A stretch of DNA of 64,000 bases from Streptomyces sp. S.PB5 (GCF_030403745.1 NZ_JAQMWP010000001.1:558001-622000), one strand, 5' to 3'; positions 1 through 9,012 are shown, counted from the stretch's first letter. Made by a program: numbers and translations. Notes: generated by a model not told the origin, from the sequence alone.

Positions 1-1110
1 GCGCTGGTCAAGGAGGGTGGGGACGCGGGCGAAGCGACCTGCCGGCGCTACGAGAACGCGGTCTACTGCGCGGGCAACAACATCCTCCCGGTCCGCCTGG
101 ACGGCCGTACCGGCGCCACCGTCTGGCGTTCCGCTCTCGCGTCCTCGGCCGAGGACGCGGACGCGCGGCAGCGGCGCGACATCTTCCAGCTCCTCGGGGT
201 GCAGGACGACACGATGCTCCTCCAGCACTCCGTCTTCGAGGGCGCCAAGGGCGTGGCGGCCAGCATCGTGGCCCTCGACACCGAGAGCGGCGAAGAGCGG
301 TGGTCCCGGCCGAGGAACAGCGTGAGCGTCGACCAGATCCTGTCCGGCGACCTCGTCATGACCCCCGACGTCACAGGCAAGCTGGTGACGGCCCGTTCCG
401 TGCGCACCGGCGCCGACCGCTGGACCGCGGAGCTGCCCTCCGACGACTACTGCCAGTTCACGACGGCCGGCACCCGGCTGTACGCGCACTGCTTCCCGGA
501 CGCCGAGAGCGAGGACGCCCTCCTCCTGGAGCTGGACAAGCGCGACGGATCGGTGCTCCGGCGGCTGAACACCCCGCACGCGAGCAGCCTGCTCGGCGCC
601 GTCGACGGCCGCCTGGTCTTCGTCGTCGGCGGCGAGCTCGGCCCGGCGCGCCCCCAGGACCTGACGTTCGGCGCGGTCTGGCTGCTCGACCCGGACACCG
701 GCAAGGGCACCGCGACGAAGCTGACCCGGACCTACGACGGTTCGGTGCGGATGGCCGCCGACACCCTGTGGATCGCCCAGGCCAACGGCAAGGTGGCCGC
801 CGTGTCCCCACTGACCGGCAAGCTCCTGTGGCAGACCGGGACCAGTGTCGAGGGCTCGGGCCAGCCCACGTACGACGGCGCGACCCAGACCGTGTACGTG
901 GCCAGCATCAGCGGCCGGGTCGCGGCCCTCGACCCCAACGACGGCACCCTGCTGTGGGAGTCGGGCGCACAGGCCGACCGCACCGCCGAGGGCGACTCGA
1001 CCAGGTCCATGGTGCTGCCGTACGGCGGCGCACTGGTCGTGAGCACCCCGGACGGCACGGTCTTCAGCCTCGACCCCGCGGCCCCCGAGGACGAACCCGC
1101 CTCGGGGTGA
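1..1110 (+). CDS. PQQ-like beta-propeller protein, 3' part only
   Basis: The reading frame is open from the first base of the window and stops at TGA 1108-1110, so only the C-terminal ~369 residues are visible. They contain at least six beta-propeller blade repeats of the type LDxxTGxxxW (for example LDTESGEERW, VSPLTGKLLW, LDPNDGTLLW), typical of PQQ-like/BamB-like domains. In Streptomyces such domains occur as extracytoplasmic sensors or as the C-terminal half of membrane or kinase proteins; the N-terminus that would decide is outside the window. It converges on nadA with a 33-nt gap. The domain call is solid, the function unknown. Confidence 0.8.
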   Translation, partial: ALVKEGGDAGEATCRRYENAVYCAGNNILPVRLDGRTGATVWRSALASSAEDADARQRRDIFQLLGVQDDTMLLQHSVFEGAKGVAASIVALDTESGEERWSRPRNSVSVDQILSGDLVMTPDVTGKLVTARSVRTGADRWTAELPSDDYCQFTTAGTRLYAHCFPDAESEDALLLELDKRDGSVLRRLNTPHASSLLGAVDGRLVFVVGGELGPARPQDLTFGAVWLLDPDTGKGTATKLTRTYDGSVRMAADTLWIAQANGKVAAVSPLTGKLLWQTGTSVEGSGQPTYDGATQTVYVASISGRVAALDPNDGTLLWESGAQADRTAEGDSTRSMVLPYGGALVVSTPDGTVFSLDPAAPEDEPASG

Positions 1111-1143
1111 CGACAGGGCGGTGACAACAGGGCGGTACGAAGG

Positions 1144-2328
1144 CTACGGCAGCGCCAGCATCCGCTCCAGCGCCAGCTTCGCGAACGCCTCGGTCTCCTT
1201 GTCGACCTCGATGCGGTTGACCAGGTTGCCCTCGGCGAGCGACTCCAGCGTCCACACCAGGTGCGGCAGGTCGATCCGGTTCATCGTCGAGCAGAAGCAG
1301 ACCGTGCGGTCGAGGAACACGATCTCCTTGCCCTCGGGCGCGAAACGGTTGGCGAGCCGCCGCACGAGGTTCAGCTCGGTTCCGATGGCCCACTTGGAAC
1401 CGGCCGGGGCGGCCTCCAGGGCCTTGATGATGTACTCGGTCGAGCCGACGTAGTCCGCCGCGGCCACGACCTCGTGCTTGCACTCGGGGTGCACCAGGAC
1501 GTTGACGCCCGGGATCCGCTCGCGGACGTCCCGCACCGACTCCAGGCTGAAGCGCCCGTGCACCGAGCAGTGCCCGCGCCACAGGATCATCTTCGCGGCC
1601 CGCAGCTCCTCGACGGTGAGCCCGCCGTTCGGCTTGTGCGGGTTGTAGACGACGCAGTCCTCCAGGGACATGCCCAGGTCGCGGACGGCGGTGTTGCGGC
1701 CGAGGTGCTGGTCGGGCAGGAACAGGACCTTCTCGCCGTGCTCGAAGGCCCAGTTCAGGGCCCGCTCGGCGTTGGACGAGGTGCAGATCGTGCCGCCGTG
1801 CTTGCCCGTGAACGCCTTGATGTCCGCGGAGGAGTTCATGTACGAGACGGGCACGACCTGCTCGGCTATGCCGGCCTCGGTCAGCACGTCCCAGCACTCG
1901 GCGACCTGCTCGGCGGTGGCCATGTCGGCCATCGAGCATCCGGCGGCGAGGTCGGGGAGGACGACCTTCTGGTCGTCGCCGGTGAGGATGTCCGCCGACT
2001 CGGCCATGAAGTGCACACCGCAGAACACGATGTACTCGGCCTCAGGGCGCGCGGCCGCGTCCCGGGCCAGCTTGAAGGAGTCGCCCGTGACATCGGCGAA
2101 CTGGATGACCTCGTCGCGCTGGTAGTGGTGGCCGAGCACGAAGACCTTGTCCCCGAGCTTCTCCTTGGCCGCGCGGGCACGCTCGACCAGGTCCGGGTCG
2201 GACGGCGAGGGCAGGTCGCCGGGGCACTCGACACCCCGCTCGCTCTTCGGGTCGGCCTCACGGCCGAGGAGCAGCAGGGCAAGAGGAGTCGGCTGTACGT
2301 CGAGCTCCTGGGTCTGGGCGGTGGTCAC
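1144..2328 (-). CDS. nadA: Quinolinate synthase NadA
   Basis: Condenses iminoaspartate with dihydroxyacetone phosphate to quinolinate, the committed step of de novo NAD synthesis, using a [4Fe-4S] cluster. The 394-residue protein is the long actinobacterial/Bacillus type. Conserved cysteines are seen in FCGVHFMAE, RGHCSVHGRF and VCFCSTMNRI, fitting the three cluster ligands; GHHYQRDEV and the C-terminal RTVCFCSTMNRID segment are family signatures. Two in-frame GTG codons compete: 2337 lies inside the AAAGGG ribosome-binding site, while 2328 follows it by about 8 nt, so 2328 is preferred. It stands alone, with no nadB or nadC beside it in the window. The divergent ErpA-like gene upstream might serve cluster delivery, but that is inference. 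Confidence 0.95.
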   Translation of the reverse strand: MTTAQTQELDVQPTPLALLLLGREADPKSERGVECPGDLPSPSDPDLVERARAAKEKLGDKVFVLGHHYQRDEVIQFADVTGDSFKLARDAAARPEAEYIVFCGVHFMAESADILTGDDQKVVLPDLAAGCSMADMATAEQVAECWDVLTEAGIAEQVVPVSYMNSSADIKAFTGKHGGTICTSSNAERALNWAFEHGEKVLFLPDQHLGRNTAVRDLGMSLEDCVVYNPHKPNGGLTVEELRAAKMILWRGHCSVHGRFSLESVRDVRERIPGVNVLVHPECKHEVVAAADYVGSTEYIIKALEAAPAGSKWAIGTELNLVRRLANRFAPEGKEIVFLDRTVCFCSTMNRIDLPHLVWTLESLAEGNLVNRIEVDKETEAFAKLALERMLALP

Positions 2329-2362
2329 GACACGCACCCTTTCTACTTTTCGTCGATTTGAC

Positions 2363-2377
2363 GTTATCTATCATAAC
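2363..2377. promoter_or_regulatory. Inverted repeat in AT-rich nadA upstream region
   Basis: GTTAT and ATAAC are separated by 5 nt, inside a stretch (about 2340-2420) much richer in A/T than its surroundings and dotted with TGACG/CGTCA elements. It lies 35-50 bp upstream of the preferred nadA start, where a promoter/operator is expected; on the minus strand TATGAT could serve as a -10. The regulator is unknown. Confidence 0.35.
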
Positions 2378-2595
2378 CCGCTTCACGTCACTTTGACGAT
2401 GGTCATAGCGTCGATGTGACATGAATCCCGGTGCCGCACCGGCCGCCGCCGCTCGGGCCGCTGTTCGCTTCGTCGCGGGTGTGCGAGCATGAAAGAACAG
2501 GCGAAAAGACAAGTCGCTCGGCCCGGAATGAATCCGCGGCCCCGACGGTTGCAACCGTCGGCAAGCAGTCTCCGTACAACCCGGGAGAGATGTAG

Positions 2596-2952
2596 ATGTC
2601 CGTATCGGACGAGACCGGCACCGTCACCGACGGCATCATCCTGTCCGACGCCGCCGCGGCGAAGGTCAAGGCCCTGCTCGACCAGGAAGGCCGTGACGAC
2701 CTGGCCCTGCGCGTCGCCGTTCAGCCGGGTGGCTGCTCGGGCCTGCGTTACCAGCTCTTCTTCGACGAGCGTTCCCTCGACGGCGATGTCGTCAAGGACT
2801 TCGACGGCGTCAAGGTCGTCACCGACCGCATGAGCGCCCCGTACCTGGGCGGCGCGTCGATCGACTTCGTCGACACCATCGAGAAGCAGGGCTTCACGAT
2901 CGACAACCCCAACGCCACGGGCTCCTGCGCCTGCGGCGACTCGTTCAGCTAA
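2596..2952 (+). CDS. erpA: HesB/IscA-family Fe-S cluster carrier (ErpA type)
   Basis: A-type carrier that accepts Fe-S clusters and passes them to apoproteins. The 118-residue length is normal. The family motifs are present: PGGCSG near residue 50 and the C-terminal pair in GSCACGDSF, giving the three cysteines that bind the cluster. The ATG is preceded by GGGAGAG at a suitable distance. The gene is monocistronic and followed by a strong hairpin. Its position next to nadA, a [4Fe-4S] enzyme, is also seen in other Streptomyces as I recall. ErpA and IscA cannot be separated with certainty by sequence alone. Confidence 0.9.
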   Translation: MSVSDETGTVTDGIILSDAAAAKVKALLDQEGRDDLALRVAVQPGGCSGLRYQLFFDERSLDGDVVKDFDGVKVVTDRMSAPYLGGASIDFVDTIEKQGFTIDNPNATGSCACGDSFS

Positions 2953-2981
2953 GCCCCACCGGCTGAACGGCAGGACCACGA

Positions 2982-3018
2982 GAAGGCGGCGGCCCCCTCC
3001 GACGGGGCCGCCGCCTTC
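2982..3018. terminator. Bidirectional hairpin terminator, erpA and convergent gene
   Basis: A perfect 15-bp inverted repeat (GAAGGCGGCGGCCCC and its complement) with a 7-nt loop sits between the convergent stops of the ErpA-like gene and the 3038-4912 gene. There is no T tract, as is common for Streptomyces terminators. Confidence 0.8.
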
Positions 3019-3037
3019 GTCCGTACCGGGGCGGGTG

Positions 3038-4912
3038 CTACCGCGCCCCGGACGTCTCCGGCAGCCGGGCCCCCGCCTTCTGCAGCGGGACCTGCTTGCC
3101 GTCCGAGCCCACGACCTCACGGTCGCCCAGCGGCTCGTCGAGCTGCAGCGTCTCGTGGTAGGTCTTCGCGATCATGATGCAGATCTTGCCCTCCCAGGGC
3201 GTCTCGGTCACGGTGACCTTCACCTCGTCCGCACCCTGCTCCACCGACACCTTGTAGTCGGCGCAGACCCCGCCGGTGTAGCTCACGGTCAGCTCACTGC
3301 CCTCGGCCGTGTAACCCTCCACCGTCACATCCCGGGTGGCAGGCGCCGCGGTCGGCTGATCGGGGTCGGGACCGGTCGGCCGCGGGCTCGGCTGCCCGGT
3401 CGGCTCATCACTCGGCCCGCCCGGCTCCGTGGGCTGCGTGGCCGGGGCCAGATACTTCGGGTCGATCGCCGGATACGTCACCGTGAACCCGTCCTGCGCC
3501 CCGGACGCCCTGACCTCGAACAGCCAGGACGGCACCAGCGCCTGCCGCGCGTCCACATAGTGCGAGGCCAGCCCGAACACGGCCTTCTCGACGGTGATCG
3601 TGTCCCGCGCGGGCGCCCCGGCCGAGGGCGAGGCAGCCCCGGAGGACCCGCACGGCGCCTCCAGCCGGTCCTTCAGCGGTACGGGACTGGCGCACCCCCC
3701 GATCCCCATGCGGTGATCGGCCGCCGGCTTCGCGTTCAACAGCGCCAGCGCCTGCTCCGCGTCCACCACGGGATAGGTGTCGCTCTTCACTGGCGCCTTC
3801 AACTGACCGCTGCCACCGACCACTTCACCCTGGGCGCTGACGGTGACCCCCGTCGTCCACCCGTGCGTCGGCAGCCCGCCGACCACCGGATCGGCGTTGA
3901 CGACCCGCTGGGCACCCATGACCTGGCTCGCGTCGATCTTCGCGTCGTCCTGACCGACCGCCTTCAGCACCGGCGCCGCCGCCTCCGTCGCGGCCTTCTC
4001 GCTCACCGGGTCGCCGGCCGGAGCGACCGGGTCGCTCGCACACACGGTCTCGCTCTGGCAGTTGTCGGTCCCCGGCGCGTACCGGTGGAAGGTCCAGGCC
4101 CCGGGGGCCAACTGGTTCACCTGCAGACTCGGCCCGGCCGCCTCCTGCCCGCCGACCTTCCAGGCCTTCCCCTCCAGCACGGGCGTCCCGTCGATCCCGA
4201 GCGCCTTCGCCAGCCGGGCCACCTCGTCCTCGGTGACCTCGCCCGTCGCCCGGTACACCGGCGCCTCGCCGGGCCCGTCCGGCAGCGTGCCGTCGGCCTG
4301 ATAGGTGACGCCGTTCGGATCGGGCTCCCCGGGCGCGATCCCGACCGTTCCGCCGCCGTTCCCGGTGTACCCGTCGAGGTGGAGCAGCGGGGGAGTGTCG
4401 TCACCGTTCGCCCCAGACGTCGTCTCCCCGCCCGAGCCGCCGGATGCCGACGTGGCGAAGTACGCCCCACCGCCCCCGACGAGCAGTACGGCGGCGGCGA
4501 CGGAGGCGATGAGCGCGGGGGAGCGGCGCCGGACCCGGCGCCCGCCGTCGGCGCTCTCCGCCACGGAGGCGGCGACGAGGGGCTCATGAGGATCGCCGCC
4601 GCCCTCCTCGGGACCGGCCTCGGCTTCTTCTCGGACTTCCTCGACGGCACGGGCACGAGCAGGGGCTTCGGCGCTCTCGGCCGCCGCGACCTCGGCCTCT
4701 TCGGCCGCTTCACTCTCCGCGGCCTCTCCGGCCGCCTCGGTCTCGGTCGTCGCTGTCTCGGTGGCCCCGGTCTCGGTCGCCCCGGTCTCTTCGGCGGCCT
4801 CGGCCTCCGCCGCTGTGCCGTCCCGCTCCTCGGCGTCCCCGGCACCCTCATCGGCGCCCGTGGCCTTGCCGACCTCGGCGTCGTCGTCGTTCTCGGGTCG
4901 CTCGGTGTTCAC
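3038..4912 (-). CDS. Large single-pass membrane protein of unknown function
   Basis: About 624 residues, family not recognised. The N-terminal ~170 residues are extremely rich in Glu, Ala and Thr with quasi-repeated TETxATE/EAAE segments, so likely disordered and cytoplasmic. A single hydrophobic helix follows (ALIASVAAAVLLVGGGGAYF). The rest, presumably outside the cell, has one globular part, a Pro/Thr/Ser-rich linker (PTEPGGPSDEPTGQPSPRP) and a C-terminal ~110-residue domain with two cysteines (GGVCADY, GKICIMI) that could pair. GTG 4912 is chosen because AGGAG lies 7 nt before it; an ATG 24 nt upstream overlaps that site. It looks like a surface or signalling protein; no enzyme motif is visible. 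Confidence 0.8.
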   Translation of the reverse strand: MNTERPENDDDAEVGKATGADEGAGDAEERDGTAAEAEAAEETGATETGATETATTETEAAGEAAESEAAEEAEVAAAESAEAPARARAVEEVREEAEAGPEEGGGDPHEPLVAASVAESADGGRRVRRRSPALIASVAAAVLLVGGGGAYFATSASGGSGGETTSGANGDDTPPLLHLDGYTGNGGGTVGIAPGEPDPNGVTYQADGTLPDGPGEAPVYRATGEVTEDEVARLAKALGIDGTPVLEGKAWKVGGQEAAGPSLQVNQLAPGAWTFHRYAPGTDNCQSETVCASDPVAPAGDPVSEKAATEAAAPVLKAVGQDDAKIDASQVMGAQRVVNADPVVGGLPTHGWTTGVTVSAQGEVVGGSGQLKAPVKSDTYPVVDAEQALALLNAKPAADHRMGIGGCASPVPLKDRLEAPCGSSGAASPSAGAPARDTITVEKAVFGLASHYVDARQALVPSWLFEVRASGAQDGFTVTYPAIDPKYLAPATQPTEPGGPSDEPTGQPSPRPTGPDPDQPTAAPATRDVTVEGYTAEGSELTVSYTGGVCADYKVSVEQGADEVKVTVTETPWEGKICIMIAKTYHETLQLDEPLGDREVVGSDGKQVPLQKAGARLPETSGAR

Positions 4913-5087
4913 CGCATCGCTCCTTCGGCCGCGCATCTGTCCCTAAGACCCTGACCCGACCCTGTCAAAAAGGCCGGCTGGTGGGTCGTATCCCACATCC
5001 CCTTTACGGGGGACAGCGATGGGACGCAGCGGGGGAGCGCACGGTTCCCCGAAGAGCGCTTGTTCCGGTCGCCCTCAGGCGCCGGTC

Positions 5088-5297
5088 TCAGTCGCCGTAG
5101 TCCGACATCTCGTCCAGCAGCCGGGCGGACGAGGTCGGAACCGTCACCCCGTGGATGAGTGAGGGCGAGACCGGAAGGGCAGTGACACGGTCGGGAGCCG
5201 CCCAGTGCGGGGCCATCCGGGCGCAGTCCCCGCGCAGCGACACGAGGTCGCCGTCGAGGTCGGCCGACGCGGGGGCATGGACCTTGAGGTTCGTCAT
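5088..5297 (-). CDS. Small hypothetical protein
   Basis: A 69-residue reading frame starting MTNLKVHAPASADLDG, with no transmembrane segment and no recognised motif. Support comes from codon bias (third positions mostly G/C) and from TACGGT exactly 6 nt upstream of the ATG, which would place the transcription start at or next to the start codon. It may be divergently transcribed from the PfkB-family kinase gene. Function unknown; I regard it as probably real. Confidence 0.5.
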   Translation of the reverse strand: MTNLKVHAPASADLDGDLVSLRGDCARMAPHWAAPDRVTALPVSPSLIHGVTVPTSSARLLDEMSDYGD

Positions 5298-5360
5298 ACC
5301 GGCACCGTATGCACGTCGGAGCCCGCGAAGAAAGATCTACTATCGGGTAGTTTCGGCGGC

Positions 5361-5389
5361 TTCAGAGCGCCCTGCCGACCGGGTAGCGT
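5361..5389 (+). promoter_or_regulatory. Candidate promoter of the PfkB-family kinase gene
   Basis: TTCAGA, 17 nt, then TAGCGT resembles a vegetative (HrdB-type) promoter and lies about 40 bp upstream of the GTG at 5431, leaving room for the AGGAGAG ribosome site. The -35 matches the consensus at 4 of 6 positions. Confidence 0.4.
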
Positions 5390-5430
5390 GAACTGTCAAC
5401 CCAGTTTCTCCCCACAGGAGAGTCCACGCC

Positions 5431-6405
5431 GTGCGCATCGCAGTCACCGGCTCCATCGCCACCGACCACCTCATGACCTTCCCCGGCCGCTTCGCCGACC
5501 AGCTCGTCGCGGACCAGTTGCACACGGTCTCGCTCTCCTTCCTGGTCGACAATCTCGACGTCCGCCGGGGCGGCGTCGGCGCGAACATCGCCTTCGGCAT
5601 GGGCCAGCTCGGCACCTCGCCGATCCTGGTCGGTGCCGCGGGCTTCGACTTCGACGAGTACCGGGCGTGGCTGGACCGGCACGGCGTCGACACCGCCTCC
5701 GTCCGTATCTCCGAGACGCTGCACACGGCCCGATTCGTCTGCACCACGGACGCCGACCACAACCAGATCGGCTCCTTCTACACCGGTGCGATGAGCGAGG
5801 CCCGCCTCATCGAGCTCAAGACGGTCGCCGACCGCGTGGACGGCCTCGACCTGGTCCTCATCGGCGCCGACGACCCCGAGGCGATGCTCCGCCACACGGA
5901 GGAGTGCCGGTCGCGTTCGATCCCCTTCGCCGCCGACTTCTCCCAGCAGATCGCCCGGATGAACGGCGACGAGATCCGGATACTGCTGGAGGGGGCGACC
6001 TACCTCTTCTCCAACGAGTACGAGAAGGGGCTCATCGAGTCCAAGACCGGCTGGACGGACGAGGAGATCCTCTCCAAGGTCGGCCACCGGGTCACCACGC
6101 TCGGCTCGCAGGGTGTGCGGATCGAGCGGGCCGGCGAGGAGCCGATCGTCGTCGGCTGCCCGGAGGAGGACCGCAAGGCCGACCCCACGGGCGTCGGCGA
6201 CGCCTTCCGCGCCGGGTTCCTGTCGGGACTGGCCTGGGGCGTCTCCCTGGAGCGCGCCGCCCAGGTCGGCTGCATGCTGGCGACCCTCGTCATCGAGACG
6301 GTCGGCACCCAGGAGTACCAGCTGCGCCGCGGCCACTTCATGGAGCGCTTCACCAAGGCGTACGGGCATGAGGCCGCGACCGAGGTGCAGAAGCACCTGG
6401 CCTGA
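5431..6405 (+). CDS. PfkB-family carbohydrate (adenosine-type) kinase
   Basis: A 324-residue ribokinase-fold kinase. The N-terminal RRGGVGANIAFGMGQLG segment is the PfkB substrate-binding signature, and DPTGVGDAFRAGF near residue 255 holds the GxGD catalytic Asp and anion hole. The nearest characterised relative by gene order is the mycobacterial adenosine kinase beside the ctaC region (Rv2202c), so adenosine is a reasonable guess, but ribose or another nucleoside cannot be excluded. The GTG start has AGGAGAG about 10 nt upstream. It converges on the cysteine desulfurase gene with only 5 nt between stops. Confidence 0.9.
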   Translation: MRIAVTGSIATDHLMTFPGRFADQLVADQLHTVSLSFLVDNLDVRRGGVGANIAFGMGQLGTSPILVGAAGFDFDEYRAWLDRHGVDTASVRISETLHTARFVCTTDADHNQIGSFYTGAMSEARLIELKTVADRVDGLDLVLIGADDPEAMLRHTEECRSRSIPFAADFSQQIARMNGDEIRILLEGATYLFSNEYEKGLIESKTGWTDEEILSKVGHRVTTLGSQGVRIERAGEEPIVVGCPEEDRKADPTGVGDAFRAGFLSGLAWGVSLERAAQVGCMLATLVIETVGTQEYQLRRGHFMERFTKAYGHEAATEVQKHLA

Positions 6406-6410
6406 GCCCG

Positions 6411-7784
6411 CTAGGAGAGCCGGCGGACCAGATATGCCGTTCCCTTGTCCGCCGGTTCCTCTCCCACGTACTCCTGCTCCCGCATCTCGCACCACGCAGG
6501 GATGTCCAGCCGCGCGGCCTCGTCGTCCGACAGGACCCTGACCAGGCCGCCCACCGGCACGTCTCCGATGACCTTCGCCAGCTCGATCACGGGGATCGGG
6601 CACCGCTTGCCGAGGGTGTCGACGACCAGCTCGCCCTCCTCCGCGACCTGCACGACAGCGGAAGGCGTCGGCGCCCCGAGCTTCTCGCGCACCCCCGCCA
6701 CCGCCCCCGGCAGCACCGCGAGGAACCTCTCCACGTCCTCCTCCGTCGCCCCCCACGGCAACGACACCCGCACATTCCCCTCACTCAGCACACCCATCGC
6801 CTTCAGCACATGGCTGGGCGTCAGCGTGCTGCTCGTGCAGGACGATCCGGAGGAAACGGAGAAACCCTCCCGATCCAGCTCGTGCAGCAGTGTCTCCCCG
6901 TCGACATAGAGACAGGAGAAGGTGACGATCCCGGGCAGTCGCCGCTCCGGATCCCCCACCACCTCCACGTCCGGCACCAGCCGCGGCACCCGCGCCCGGA
7001 TCCGCTCCGTCAGCTCCCGCAGCCGTACCGCCTCTTGGGCCGCCTCGGCCCGCACGGCCCGCAGCGAGGCAGCCGCCGCGACGATCGCGGGGAGGTTCTC
7101 GAAGCCGTACCCCCTTTCGTCCGTGGGCCCTTGAGCGGCGAACCGCACGCCCTTCCGGACGACGAGCAGACCGACCCCCGCCGGTCCGCCCCATTTGTGC
7201 GCACTCCCGGCGAGCAGCGACCACCCACCCTCGACCGGCCCCCAGGCCAGCGATTGAGCGGCGTCCACCAGCAACGGCACTCCGGCCGCCCGGCAGGCCT
7301 CGGCGACCTCCGCCACCGGCTGCACGGTCCCCACCTCATGGTTGGCGGACTGAAGACAGGCGAGCGCGGTGTCCGGCCGAAGCCGGGAGGCATACCCGGC
7401 GGGGTCCACCCGCCCCGTACGGTCGACACTCACCCGAGTGACCGAACCCCCCTCGCCCTCATGCGCTTCGGCCGAATGGAGCACGGAGGAATGTTCAACA
7501 GCTGACACGATCAGGTGACGCCCGACGCGCCGCCGCCCGGCCAACGCCCCCGCGACACCGCTGTGTACGGCGGCGGTCCCGGACGGAGTGAAACCGAGCT
7601 CGTCCGGTCGACACCCCACGGCCTCGGCGGCGGCTTCCCGGGCGGCATCGAGCAGCATCCGGGCTCGACGGCCCTCGCGGTAGAGACGGGAGGGATCGGC
7701 CCACCCCTCGTCCAGCGAGGCCAACAGCGCCTGACGAGCGACGGGATGGAGGGGAGCACTGGATGCAGCGTCGAAGTAGGACAC
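6411..7784 (-). CDS. Cysteine desulfurase fused to a TusA sulfurtransferase domain
   Basis: Residues ~1-370 form an IscS/NifS-type class V aminotransferase: the PLP lysine is in GSAHKWGGP, and the persulfide cysteine sits in the loop SSGSSCTSSTLTPSHVL. Residues ~385-457 are a TusA domain with the RCPIPV active-site motif. The desulfurase would take sulfur from cysteine and hand the persulfide to the tethered TusA cysteine, a step normally made between separate proteins. The final acceptor (tRNA thiolation, molybdopterin or other) is not shown. No Shine-Dalgarno is visible; on the minus strand TAGCGT lies exactly 6 nt before the GTG, suggesting a leaderless mRNA. Confidence 0.92.
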   Translation of the reverse strand: MSYFDAASSAPLHPVARQALLASLDEGWADPSRLYREGRRARMLLDAAREAAAEAVGCRPDELGFTPSGTAAVHSGVAGALAGRRRVGRHLIVSAVEHSSVLHSAEAHEGEGGSVTRVSVDRTGRVDPAGYASRLRPDTALACLQSANHEVGTVQPVAEVAEACRAAGVPLLVDAAQSLAWGPVEGGWSLLAGSAHKWGGPAGVGLLVVRKGVRFAAQGPTDERGYGFENLPAIVAAAASLRAVRAEAAQEAVRLRELTERIRARVPRLVPDVEVVGDPERRLPGIVTFSCLYVDGETLLHELDREGFSVSSGSSCTSSTLTPSHVLKAMGVLSEGNVRVSLPWGATEEDVERFLAVLPGAVAGVREKLGAPTPSAVVQVAEEGELVVDTLGKRCPIPVIELAKVIGDVPVGGLVRVLSDDEAARLDIPAWCEMREQEYVGEEPADKGTAYLVRRLS

Positions 7785-7804
7785 GCGTCAACGCTAACGC
7801 CGCC

Positions 7805-7890
7805 AGGGGCGCGGGCTGTGTCTGATTGCGGCCCCGCCGACGGGCGCGACCAGCCACAACAGGCCCGCAGCCGCCAATCAAGCGAACCCC
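7805..7890 (+). repeat. Dispersed intergenic repeat, copy 1
   Basis: It begins AGGGGCGCGGGCTGTGTC and ends GCGAACCCC. It shares a core (GCGGCyCCGCCG, GGGCGCGAC, AGCCAC, GGCCCGCAGCCGCC) with copies at 12593 and 41854, all in the same orientation. It lies in the divergent gap between the desulfurase-TusA gene and ctaC. The flanking GGGG/CCCC and GGCTG/CAGCC arms can pair, giving a foldable element. Confidence 0.75.
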
Positions 7891-7936
7891 CACTCCACTA
7901 GGCCCCCCTCCCCGCGAACCCCCGGAGGGCGTGGGC

Positions 7937-7942
7937 TAGGGT
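7937..7942 (+). promoter_or_regulatory. Candidate -10 element for ctaC
   Basis: TAGGGT, a common Streptomyces vegetative -10 form, occurs 110 bp before the ctaC start. No good -35 is seen at 16-18 nt. Confidence 0.3.
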
Positions 7943-8052
7943 TTGGTCCGCATAAACATCCAAACCCCTGCCCGACGCAGGGCGGCGACCGACCACCGAG
8001 TAAGGCAGGCCGCAGCCAATACGCGCGGGCGAGACTCTCGGGAAGGCGCTAC

Positions 8053-9012
8053 GTGAGTCCCAACGGCTCCGACCGCTCGCCGCGGCGCCCGATGCGGCGG
8101 AAGCTGCTGCAGGCAATGACCGCGGGCCTGGTCCTGGCGACCGCGACCGGTTGCACATACAAGGACTTCCCCCGCCTTGGTATGCCCACCCCCACCACCG
8201 AAGAGGCTCCGCGGATCCTCTCCCTGTGGCAGGGCTCGTGGGCGGCCGCGCTCGCCACCGGCGTGCTGGTCTGGGGCTTGATCCTGTGGAGCGCCATGTT
8301 CCACCGGCGCAGCCGCACCAAGGTCGAGGTTCCTCCGCAGACCCGGTACAACATGCCCATCGAGGCGCTGTACACGGTGGTCCCCCTCATCATCGTCTCG
8401 GTGCTCTTCTACTTCACGGCTCGTGACGAGTCGAAGCTCCTGAGCCTCGACAAGAAGCCCGACGTCACCGTCAACGTCGTCGGCTTCCAGTGGAGCTGGG
8501 GCTTCAACTACATCGAGAACGTCGACGGTTCCACCGGTGACGCGAAGACCGACAAGAACCTGGACGCGATCCCGGACCGGTTCAAGGACCAGTTCCCGGC
8601 GAACGCGGGCGGTGTCTACGACGTCGGTACGCCCGGCACGCGGAACCCGCAGACCAACAACCCGGGTCCGACCCTCTGGCTCCCCAAGGGCAAGACGGTC
8701 CGCTTCATCCTCACCTCGCGTGACGTCATCCACTCTTTCTGGGTGGTGCCGTTCCTGATGAAGCAGGACGTCATTCCGGGGCACACCAACTCCTTCCAGG
8801 TGACCCCCAACAAGGAGGGCACCTTCCTGGGCAAGTGTGCGGAGCTCTGCGGCGTCGACCACTCCCGAATGCTGTTCAACGTGAAGGTCGTCTCTCCCGA
8901 GCGCTACGAGCAGCACCTCAAGGAACTCGCTGAGAAGGGGCAGACCGGTTACGTTCCCGCGGGCATCGAGCAGACCGCCCACGAGAAGAACCGGGAGACG
9001 AACAACCTGTGA
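8053..9012 (+). CDS. ctaC: Cytochrome c oxidase subunit II
   Basis: CuA-carrying subunit of the aa3 oxidase; it receives electrons from the cytochrome bc1-c complex on the outer face of the membrane. The N-terminus is a lipoprotein signal with Cys34 in a TATGC lipobox. Two membrane helices follow (~residues 60-80 and 105-125), then the cupredoxin domain with WSWGF and the CuA site [14 protein letters not shown] (Cys262 and Cys266, His and Met). An insert of about 40 residues after the first cupredoxin strands is usual in actinobacteria. GTG start. The stop overlaps the ctaD start by 4 nt, so the two are translationally coupled. Confidence 0.97.
   Translation: MSPNGSDRSPRRPMRRKLLQAMTAGLVLATATGCTYKDFPRLGMPTPTTEEAPRILSLWQGSWAAALATGVLVWGLILWSAMFHRRSRTKVEVPPQTRYNMPIEALYTVVPLIIVSVLFYFTARDESKLLSLDKKPDVTVNVVGFQWSWGFNYIENVDGSTGDAKTDKNLDAIPDRFKDQFPANAGGVYDVGTPGTRNPQTNNPGPTLWLPKGKTVRFILTSRDVIHSFWVVPFLMKQDVIPGHTNSFQVTPNKEGTFLGKCAELCGVDHSRMLFNVKVVSPERYEQHLKELAEKGQTGYVPAGIEQTAHEKNRETNNL

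Noticed and set aside
1261..2361. 366-codon open frame antisense to nadA
   Set aside because: Shadow frame of a clear quinolinate synthase gene; composition is Val/Leu/Gly/Arg noise typical of antisense frames in high-GC DNA.
3035..4954. 639-codon open frame antisense to the large membrane-protein gene
   Set aside because: Arg/Gly/Pro-rich shadow frame; the minus-strand frame has a ribosome site, a membrane helix and a sensible domain plan.
5344..5357. CTAC-N6-GTAG dyad near the PfkB-family kinase promoter
   Set aside because: Arms of only 4 bp; expected often by chance.
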